40,069 nt of DNA from Phycisphaerae bacterium (GTDB lineage: Bacteria; Planctomycetota; Phycisphaerae; UBA1845; UTPLA1): contig JAFGQA010000081.1 in assembly GCA_016935885.1 (NCBI GenBank), positions 1 to 40,069 on the forward strand, in the 5' to 3' direction. The notes below the pieces were generated by a model. That model was not told the origin of the DNA. It did not search any database and saw nothing but the letters and a program-made list of their open reading frames with translations. Both the position numbers and the translations under genes were made by a program. Positions 24,961 to 31,900 of the stretch are shown here, piece after piece. Positions within the stretch are counted from its first letter, which is position 1, and each line of letters opens with the position of its first letter.

Positions 24961-26433
24961 CTAGAACGACCATGTGATACCCGTCAGTAGGAACGTCCTT
25001 GTGGTTTGGTCCGTGAACGCTCTGCCTGGAAAGAACGCCCCGAATCGCACCGTCCAGGACAGATCGCTGAAAATGCGATAGTTCGCGTAGTAATCCATCT
25101 CCCAGCCCAGGTAGCCGGACTGCCGATCCGCCAGTGCGTCGGTCACCGCCGCATTCGATCGGTTCTTGGCGTACAGGTACCAGTCGCTGCCCAACTCCAG
25201 TTTCTTGATCGCCTCCACATCCGGGAAAGGCTGGAAGGAGCCGCCCAGCCGCCAGACGTGGATATTGCTCAGGCGCGGTGAAAACGAGATGCCCGTGTCG
25301 CGAAAACCGAACCCGACGAAGCTGCGGTCGACGTGATCGTTCCGGTTGCCACCCGCGGCATTCGTCGGGCTGCCGATCCGGTTGGCGTCGCCGCTGGCGA
25401 ACATGTACTCGAACGACAGCACCGGCTTCGTCTTATGCCGGAAGTAGTAATCCAATTGGTGGTCAAACCCCCAGGCCTTGATCGTGTCGTGCTGCAGGAA
25501 ACGCTGGTTTCCGAAGCTGCGACCGCGCTCGATCACCCACTCCGTGCTGTAACGGAGGTTGCCCACCAACTCACCCGTCGAGCCCAATCCGATGTACCGC
25601 GAGCTATATCGGTAGTTCTGCAGGTAATCCGGCGGGTCCTCGCTCGTGTTGTCGTCCTGCCAGGCGATGTAGAAGAACGGCTCGTGGCTGCCAAGCCCCT
25701 TCGTGTCGAGCCCTTTGTACCGCTCCTCGATGATCCAGAAGTTCCGATCGCTGTGGTCGGCGACCGGCCGGCTGCGGTCAATGTTCTCGGTGCTGGCCGG
25801 CGTCTTGCCGGCGGTGAAGGTGGTCTCGAAATCGACGTACTCCGTCTGGAGCATCACGTGGTCCAGTGGCAGATCGATCGCGTAACCGGCGCCAGCCTGG
25901 ACCAGATCGCGACCGATCTTGAACTTCAATTCAAACGGCGCGTCGTACACGCCATGGCCTCGCAGCGCCCGGGCAATGTCGAATTGATACCAACCACGCT
26001 CCAGGTTCGGGCCGTCCAGGTCGTCTTCGTTCCGGGTGTAACTGTCGCCGTGATTCCAGTCGAGGTAGCTCACCCGCATTCGGGCATAGCCCTCGTGGAT
26101 CCCGCGGTCGGCACTGGCGTGGCCCCACAGCCGCAGCTCGTTCTGCCGCAAGGTGCGGCTGCTCTCAATGCCGTCGTCGAACAGGAAGAAGTAGGAGCTG
26201 TACCATCCGCCCCAGTCCACGCGGGCTTTCTGCGTCAGGGGTAGGTCCGTTTGCAGCCGGCGTTCATTCTCCTCTTCCAGGGCACGTTGCCGCGCGAGGA
26301 ACGAATCAGGGACGCCGGCGTCGAGCTCAAGTTGCCCATGCGCCTTGCCCGGCAACACGATCAGAAGAACGACCGTCGCAACGACGCCAAGGTGAGCTCG
26401 GCCAAGATGAACCCGGGAAATGGCGATTCGCAA
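24961..26433 (-). CDS. Outer-membrane beta-barrel, alginate-export-like
   Basis: 490 aa from TTG 26433, chosen because GGAGG lies ten bases upstream and a signal peptide follows directly (VVATVVLLIVLPGKAHGQ). The frame is open further upstream but that part is not protein-like. After a short coiled segment (LARQRALEEENERRLQ) the chain is an alternation of amphipathic strands ending in aromatic residues (WYSSYFFLF, GWYQFDIA, FFYIAWQ, YLGWEMDYYANYRIF) and finishing with TGITWSF, a typical terminal Phe for barrel assembly. The pattern fits the AlgE/alginate-export family of 16-18-stranded channels. Its cargo is unknown, and no alginate biosynthesis gene is near. A planctomycete outer membrane is implied. 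Confidence 0.78.
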   Translation of the reverse strand: MRIAISRVHLGRAHLGVVATVVLLIVLPGKAHGQLELDAGVPDSFLARQRALEEENERRLQTDLPLTQKARVDWGGWYSSYFFLFDDGIESSRTLRQNELRLWGHASADRGIHEGYARMRVSYLDWNHGDSYTRNEDDLDGPNLERGWYQFDIARALRGHGVYDAPFELKFKIGRDLVQAGAGYAIDLPLDHVMLQTEYVDFETTFTAGKTPASTENIDRSRPVADHSDRNFWIIEERYKGLDTKGLGSHEPFFYIAWQDDNTSEDPPDYLQNYRYSSRYIGLGSTGELVGNLRYSTEWVIERGRSFGNQRFLQHDTIKAWGFDHQLDYYFRHKTKPVLSFEYMFASGDANRIGSPTNAAGGNRNDHVDRSFVGFGFRDTGISFSPRLSNIHVWRLGGSFQPFPDVEAIKKLELGSDWYLYAKNRSNAAVTDALADRQSGYLGWEMDYYANYRIFSDLSWTVRFGAFFPGRAFTDQTTRTFLLTGITWSF

Positions 26434-27410
26434 AGTCGTGACTACCTCCGTGCGCCAACCGTCATCCGTCTGATGTTGGCAGAGCGCGACCCGTCTCAGA
26501 ACCGCTTGGCCGTCAATCAGCAGGGCATGGTTGCATCTTCCGTGCAGTTTCGCAAGAGGCCCGACGCCGGCACCTTCGTTTTCCTGTGCCGCGGCCAGCT
26601 CCCTCGATCGACGGGTGCCGCACAACCGGTCACCGGCCTCAAGCCGCGGCGCCCCGGAGCCAGTAGTCCAGACCTCGCTCGCAGGCATGTGGCCGGGGCC
26701 TCGGCCGCAAGCCCATAACATATCGGTATCGTCGCCGCCGGCCGGCCGCCTCAACACCAAAACGCAGGACTGTGGCACCGCCATCTCGGCGGTGGGCAGA
26801 CACTGGCCGAAGGCATCTCCGGTCGTCCGAAGCCACGAAAACGGCGATACTAATCTTGGTAACCAGGTTCGCCAGTGGCCATCGATATAATCCTGCGGCA
26901 CTGCAAACGGGACGAACACGGGCGGACAGGCCGCCGATGTCGCCCACTTCTACGGACTTCGTGAGTCTTCAAACACGCTCTGCAAGGTCATCCCAGTAGC
27001 TTGTGACACCGCCATCCCGGCGGTCCGGACGCAGGCATGGGCAGCCGTGCTACAGGGCCCGCCGGGATGCGCCCTCGGCGATCTCGGGTCGCATGCCTTC
27101 ACGTCTCGCGTCCGCATGCGCCAAGGCTTCGTGAGAAGCCAATCTCCGCCGCGTCAAAGAAGCCCCGCCTTCGTGTATTCCCCGGCGTAGCACGTCAGCA
27201 TCGGCTGATATGAGCTGAGCCCGTGCACGACACGATGAAAAGGAGACGCACATGTGACCACATTTCGATCGAGCCAACGGTAGCGGCGCCACGCGGTCTC
27301 TTCGCCAGCTTGGCCAAGGCCGGCGTCGCGGATTAAGACCATGTGAATCCGAATTCCAAAGGACGTGAATTCCTCCCCCTCAAACCCCAGAGCACATGAA
27401 AGGAACAACC
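26434..27410. other. Divergent spacer between barrel gene and subtilase gene
   Basis: Nearly 1 kb without a supported gene. Weak copies of the dispersed repeats occur at about 26765-26800 (CTGTGGCACCGCCATCTCGG), 26908-26945 (CACGGGCGGACAGGCCGCC) and 27000-27040 (TGTGACACCGCCATCCCGGC). The long open frame on - that continues the barrel gene upstream has no family signature. Confidence 0.45.
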
Positions 27411-29435
27411 ATGAACGCGATGAACACCAAAAACACGAAAAGGTCTATGACTCGCCCTCTCTGTTTCTTGACGGGATGCTTCGCCATCGCCGTCGCCCCG
27501 ATCCTCGTCGGCCCCACGGCTTACGCTCAAGATGAGAGACCAACGAGGACGGAGGCTTCCGAACTCCGCGCCGAAGACATTGAACAGGCGGTGGACGCCC
27601 AGATGCTAACGGACTTGGGCGATCTCGCGCTGGAAACGGCCGCGGCCCGACAGGGTCTTGACGTAGCCGACCTGACGATCGCCAATGCGGCCGTGGCCCG
27701 TTACCCGCTGCAAGGCGTCACGGGCTTCGCCTACAAAATTATGAACCGGACCGACGGCTCGATGCGCTCCATGTTGATCGACGAATCCGGCAATGAGCTT
27801 GATGCTGGGCAGCTCGAAGAGGACAAAGCGGCAACACACGAAGCCACGTTCGGCAAACTGCACCCGGATCTCGCGGCGGCACTGCCCACCATCCACCAGG
27901 ATGAGACGACCCCCGTCATCATCTGGATGAAGGCACCGGACTTCGTCGGCACCGAACGTCACGATCCGGAGACGCAGTTGAGCAAGAAGGAAGTGGATGC
28001 CTTGGCTGTCGCGGTCGACAGGGCGCGCAAGGAGCTTGTCCGGCCGATCATTGCGCCGCTGGCGGCCTCGCTGGCCGACCTGGGGTACAAGGTGTCCGCC
28101 GACGAATACGCGCCGGTGGTCTATGCCGAACTCGACCCACAGACCATTCTGGAAGTATCCGAGCTGTCCGACGTCGACATGGTCTATCCGGACGACGTCT
28201 GTGTGCCCTCATTGAACACGGCACGCCGGGCCATCAAGGCACACACCGTGCATTCGCGCGGTATCACCGGCAACGGAGTTCGGGTCGGCGTGATCGAGGC
28301 AGAAGGCGGGCGCATCCACACCGACAACCCATACCTGTCCGGCGTCGTCCAGAACTGGAGCGACTGGTGCGTCAGCGATCACGGCACCGCCGTGGTGGGC
28401 ATCATTCGCAGCACGCACGGCAGGCAGCGTGGCATCGCCCCGGAGTGCCGGCTGTGGGTGGGCGGCTCGTGTGTGGGCTTGGCCTCAACGCTAGAGAGCC
28501 GAGCGTCAGCCGCCGCCGATTGGGGTGCCCGTGTCATCAACAACAGTTGGAACAACGACAGCGGCAGTCGTGTGCCCAACGCCACTGCCAGGTTCTTCGA
28601 CGACATGGTTCGAAACGGCTACCGAACGGTGGTCGTCTCCGCCGGCAACCGAGGCAACGATGACAAGGTCGTTCCCAACCCGGCAATCGCCTACAACGTC
28701 ATCGCGGTGGGCAACTTCAATGATCGCGGCACGATCGACACATCCGATGACTCGATGCACTCCAGCTCAAGCTACAAGGATCCCGAATCCACCTACGGCG
28801 ACCGCGAGAAACCTGAAATCGCCGCTCCCGGAACCAACATCACGACCACCTCCGGCTCCTCCCCCTGGGTCGCCGACATGGGCATCGGAACAAGCTACTC
28901 CGCGCCGATGGTAAGCGGGACCGCCGCCCTGTTGATGCAGCGCGAAAGTGCGCTGACCACTTGGCCCGAAGCGGTCAAGGCGATCTTGATGGCCACCGCC
29001 GTGAACAACATCGAAGGTGCCGAACGCCTGAGCGACAAAGACGGCGCCGGCGGTCTCCGTGCCGATCTGGCCGACGACGTCGCACGCCGCATCGACGGCC
29101 ACAACTGGGGCGCCACCTCGTACGACTGCAGCAAGCCGGCCTACTGGGACTGGCAGGACATCTACCTGACAGCCGGCAAGAGGCTCCGCGTGGTCATCGT
29201 GTGGGACACCAACACGGACTACAGCAGCTACGCCGATAGGCCGTCTGCGGACTTGGACCTCCAGATCATCTCGACCAGCGGAGATGTTGTGGCAAGCTCT
29301 TCCGGTTGGGACAACACCTACGAGATCGTGGATTTTACTCCATCGAGCAGCGGCCCCTACAAGCTGCGAGTCAACAGGTACCGATGCAGCAAGAGCCCGG
29401 GTTGGCTGGCCTTCGCTTGGTACCGCTTCCCCTAG
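27411..29435 (+). CDS. Secreted subtilisin-like serine protease (S8) with Glu at the Asp position
   Basis: 674 aa from ATG 27411, preceded by AAAGGA at 27399-27404; an ATG at 27396 overlaps that RBS and is less likely. A signal peptide ends near residue 39 (PTAYAQ). Residues 45-265 form a pro-region. The S8 domain keeps His324 (DHGTAVVG), the oxyanion Asn413 (SAGNRGN) and Ser495 (GTSYSAPMVSG), but the first triad motif reads VGVIEAEGG, so Glu296 takes the place of the usual Asp. After the catalytic domain a beta-rich C-terminal domain (about 580-674; RLRVVIVWD, DLDLQII, YKLRVNRY) resembles jelly-roll or P-type domains. The gene is alone on +, with repeats downstream. Whether it is active with Glu is open. 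Confidence 0.9.
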   Translation: MNAMNTKNTKRSMTRPLCFLTGCFAIAVAPILVGPTAYAQDERPTRTEASELRAEDIEQAVDAQMLTDLGDLALETAAARQGLDVADLTIANAAVARYPLQGVTGFAYKIMNRTDGSMRSMLIDESGNELDAGQLEEDKAATHEATFGKLHPDLAAALPTIHQDETTPVIIWMKAPDFVGTERHDPETQLSKKEVDALAVAVDRARKELVRPIIAPLAASLADLGYKVSADEYAPVVYAELDPQTILEVSELSDVDMVYPDDVCVPSLNTARRAIKAHTVHSRGITGNGVRVGVIEAEGGRIHTDNPYLSGVVQNWSDWCVSDHGTAVVGIIRSTHGRQRGIAPECRLWVGGSCVGLASTLESRASAAADWGARVINNSWNNDSGSRVPNATARFFDDMVRNGYRTVVVSAGNRGNDDKVVPNPAIAYNVIAVGNFNDRGTIDTSDDSMHSSSSYKDPESTYGDREKPEIAAPGTNITTTSGSSPWVADMGIGTSYSAPMVSGTAALLMQRESALTTWPEAVKAILMATAVNNIEGAERLSDKDGAGGLRADLADDVARRIDGHNWGATSYDCSKPAYWDWQDIYLTAGKRLRVVIVWDTNTDYSSYADRPSADLDLQIISTSGDVVASSSGWDNTYEIVDFTPSSSGPYKLRVNRYRCSKSPGWLAFAWYRFP

Positions 29436-29475
29436 GAAGCTGTTTCAAAAGCGTGGCACAGGCCCCTGGCCAGGC

Positions 29476-29760
29476 ACGCGTTTAGCGTTCAAACGGGTGG
29501 CATGAGTAACGAACGGCACGCCCCACTGGGGCGGGTCGTTCGTTACCCGTGAGAGCGAACTGGAATGGATGCTTACGGGTAAGCTCCGCCGCTGGTGCGA
29601 GAATCCCTTCTCGCATCCACATCCAAGGGGAATCCTCTCCCACAGCTCGACACAACGGGCCGAGAAGGGATTCTCGGCCCAGCGTTGGCCCAGCGTTGTG
29701 TGCCCACGGGTAAGCTCCGCCACCGCTGGCGGCTTCGCTTACCCGTGCCACTTTGCAGAA
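29476..29760 (+). repeat. Dispersed GGTAACGAACG repeat (copy 2) with nested hairpin insert
   Basis: GCGTTCAAACGGGTGGCATG AGTAACGAACGGCACGCCCC and its pairing arm GGGTCGTTCGTTACCC repeat the element at 14940-15060 in the opposite orientation. The copy is split: ACGGGTAAGCTCCGCC occurs at 29575-29590 and again at 29706-29721. The 115 bases between hold two perfect hairpins, TGCGAGAA-TCCC-TTCTCGCA (29596-29615) and GGGCCGAGAA-GGGA-TTCTCGGCCC (29657-29680). Confidence 0.8.
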
Positions 29761-30021
29761 CACGTACAAGCTGCCAGCGGCACTCGCCCAAGCTGCCACG
29801 GACCCTTCTCGGTCCAGCGATCACGTTCGTGCCTCTTGAGAAACGCGTCACAGGGTAGAATGACGCCGAGAGGCACGTGAACGGGCTGTCCTGAATGAAG
29901 ACAAGGGTGGGCCGCGTTACGGTAAGAGACAGGGTGATCCCTTGGCCACGTGCTTGATTCCCATGGTCTGAGGAACCAATCACGGAGGCAAGAACAAGTC
30001 GTCCGATGGGAGGTTGATGAA
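29761..30021. other. Leader region of the FBP aldolase/phosphatase gene
   Basis: A tail of repeat-like sequence (to about 29800, with AAGCTGCCAGCGGCACTCGCC) is followed by a non-coding leader. GGGAGG at 30008-30013 is the ribosome-binding site for the ATG at 30022. No riboswitch was recognised. Confidence 0.4.
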
Positions 30022-31125
30022 ATGGCGAAGACCACACTGAGCGTTATCAAGGCGGACGTGGGCGGATACGTTGGGCACTCCAGCATGCACCCGCGAATCA
30101 TGGAGGAAGCGGAAAAGCACATGAGCCGTGCTTGTGAGAAGGGCCCACTCACCGACTTCCGGGTCATACGCTGCGGCGACGACCTGGAGCTCATCATGAC
30201 GCACGAACTGGGTCCGGAGAACGAGACCATCCACAAGCTCGCCTGGGACACGTTTGTCGCAACCAGCGACCTCGCGGCCGATCTCAAGCTCTACGGCGCC
30301 GGCCAGGATTTGCTCGCTGACGCCTTCAGCGGAAACGTCAGGGGCATGGGGCCCGGCGTGGCGGAGATGGAGTTTGAGGAGCGGAAGTCCGAGCCGGTCA
30401 TCGTTTTCATGGCCGACAAGACATCGCCCGGGGCCTGGAACCTCCCCTTCTACAAGATCTTCGCCGATCCATTCAACACGGCCGGGCTCGTGATCGACCC
30501 GTCGCTGCACGATGGTTTCAAATTCCGAATCATGGATTTGAAGGCGAACACGGCCATCACCTTCCGATGCCCCGAGGAACTGTACGACATGCTGGTCTTC
30601 ATCGGCTCGCCGTCCAGGTACGCGGTCAAGGCCGTCTACCGAAAGAGGGACGATGAAGTCGCCGCCGTCGCGTCCGTGGATCGGCTGGGGTACATCGCCG
30701 GGCGATATGTGGGCAAGGATGACCCTGTCATGATCGTGCGCTCACAGAGTGGTTTCCCCGCCGTCGGCGAGGTGCTGGAGGCCTTTGCCTACCCGCACAT
30801 CGTCGAGGGATGGATGCGGGGCAGTCACAATGGACCACTCATGCCGGTCGGTTTCGAAGACGCGAACCCCACGCGGTTCGACGGCCCGCCGCGGGTCATT
30901 GCCGCCGGGTTTCAGGTGGCGAACGGCAAGCTCTTGGGGCCGCGAGACATGTTCAAGGACGTCTCGTTCGATGAAACACGGCGGTTGGCCAACTTCATCG
31001 GTGACTACATGCGCCGCGCCGGACCGTTCGAACCACACCGCTTGCCCCTGGACGAGATGGAGTATACCACGCTCCCACAGGTCATGGAGAAGGTGGAGGG
31101 TCGGTTCGAGCCTGTGAAGAAGTAG
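30022..31125 (+). CDS. fbp: Bifunctional fructose-1,6-bisphosphate aldolase/phosphatase (archaeal type)
   Basis: 367 aa from ATG 30022, with GGGAGG eight bases upstream. It joins dihydroxyacetone phosphate and glyceraldehyde 3-phosphate and then dephosphorylates the product to fructose 6-phosphate, making gluconeogenesis one-way. Residues known from the Sulfolobus enzyme are present with near-identical numbering: Schiff-base Lys232 and Tyr229 (GRYVGKDD), Tyr348 (EMEYTTLP), metal ligands Asp12, His19, Asp53, Asp54, Asp132 and Asp233. The domain opening MAKTTLSVIKADVGGYVGHS and GSHNGPLMPVG are diagnostic. The family belongs to archaea and deep-branching, often thermophilic or autotrophic bacteria. 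Its presence beside planctomycete genes is notable. It stands alone on +. Confidence 0.96.
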   Translation: MAKTTLSVIKADVGGYVGHSSMHPRIMEEAEKHMSRACEKGPLTDFRVIRCGDDLELIMTHELGPENETIHKLAWDTFVATSDLAADLKLYGAGQDLLADAFSGNVRGMGPGVAEMEFEERKSEPVIVFMADKTSPGAWNLPFYKIFADPFNTAGLVIDPSLHDGFKFRIMDLKANTAITFRCPEELYDMLVFIGSPSRYAVKAVYRKRDDEVAAVASVDRLGYIAGRYVGKDDPVMIVRSQSGFPAVGEVLEAFAYPHIVEGWMRGSHNGPLMPVGFEDANPTRFDGPPRVIAAGFQVANGKLLGPRDMFKDVSFDETRRLANFIGDYMRRAGPFEPHRLPLDEMEYTTLPQVMEKVEGRFEPVKK

Positions 31126-31168
31126 GCTGACTGCCCCCCCGGCCAAGACATGCACGACCACACACGAA

Positions 31169-31885
31169 TCAAGGCCGCCTCGGGGTGGGTGCCCCTCTTT
31201 CCACGTCGGCCTTCTCGTCCTGTGGCTTCTCGGCGGTCTTCTCCTCGGTTGCCGGTTCGGACGTCGCCTTTGGCATCGCCTCCGCCTTGGCCTTCACAAG
31301 CCAGTCCAGAAACTCCTTCTCCGACGGCACGGGGTTGACGTACATCGACGTGGACACCTTGTTACCGTCCGGCGTGCACATCACGCAGACCTGCGGCCGC
31401 TGAACGCCATAGCGCCTGGCGATGTCAGGCGCCCACGCGAATTCCAACTCGGCGTTGACCGTCTCCATCAATTCCTTCTTGACGGGCGGATGCTCAAAGA
31501 CGTTCATCTTCATGTTTCGATGCTGCGTCGAGTCCCACGCCTTGAAGTACAGCAGCAACGGCTTCTTCTCCTGTTCTGCCACCCGTTGCGCGAACCCGGC
31601 GTCGAGGTACCAGATCGGCCCACATCCGCCCATCAGGGCCGCCAAGGGGACCGACAACACGACCAACAGGGCCGCCAAGCGGGCCGCCAAAGGGGCCGCC
31701 AAGGGGGCCCCACCGCTGGCGCCGCTGCCGCTGGTGCGAGAATCCCTTCTCTCGCTTGTGCGAGAATCCCTTCTCTCGCTGGTGCGAGAATCCCTGGTGC
31801 GAGAATCCCTTCTCGCACCTCCGCTCCCGCCGCCGCGAGAGTCTCGCTTGCTCAAAGGTGCTCTCAATGTACAACCATCCTTCAT
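31169..31885 (-). CDS. Thioredoxin-fold lipoprotein without CXXC, repeat-encoded N-terminus
   Basis: 238 aa, 15 bases downstream of the Rne/Rng gene on -, so probably in its operon. A lipobox (LMGGC, Cys88) follows a hydrophobic stretch (LAALLVVLSVPLAAL). The mature domain (about 95-205) begins KKPLLLYFKAWDSTQHRNM, the place where thioredoxins carry WCxxC; here there is no Cys, so no redox activity is expected. RPQVCVMCTPDG lies at the cis-Pro region. Residues 13-53 (RDSRTSERRDSRTSERR) are encoded by tandem copies of the GTGCGAGAATCCCTTCTCGC repeat, an odd leader for an exported protein. The true start may be a later TTG or CTG near residue 62-70. Tail is Lys/Glu-rich. Confidence 0.72.
   Translation of the reverse strand: MKDGCTLRAPLSKRDSRGGGSGGARRDSRTRDSRTSERRDSRTSERRDSRTSGSGASGGAPLAAPLAARLAALLVVLSVPLAALMGGCGPIWYLDAGFAQRVAEQEKKPLLLYFKAWDSTQHRNMKMNVFEHPPVKKELMETVNAELEFAWAPDIARRYGVQRPQVCVMCTPDGNKVSTSMYVNPVPSEKEFLDWLVKAKAEAMPKATSEPATEEKTAEKPQDEKADVERGAPTPRRP
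31734..31818. repeat. Tandem GTGCGAGAATCCCT repeats inside a gene
   Basis: GTGCGAGAATCCCT starts at 31734, 31758, 31782 and 31797; the last is followed by the pairing arm TCTCGCAC, giving the same hairpin as at 29596-29615. The block is in frame within the lipoprotein gene at 31169-31885 and encodes its Arg/Asp/Ser/Thr-rich N-terminal run. Confidence 0.85.
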
Positions 31886-31900
31886 CCCGCATCCTTCATC

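Noticed and set aside
26434..26919. N-terminal extension of the outer-membrane barrel by 162 residues
   Set aside because: The signal peptide and GGAGG site place the start at TTG 26433; the extension is not protein-like and overlaps repeat fragments.
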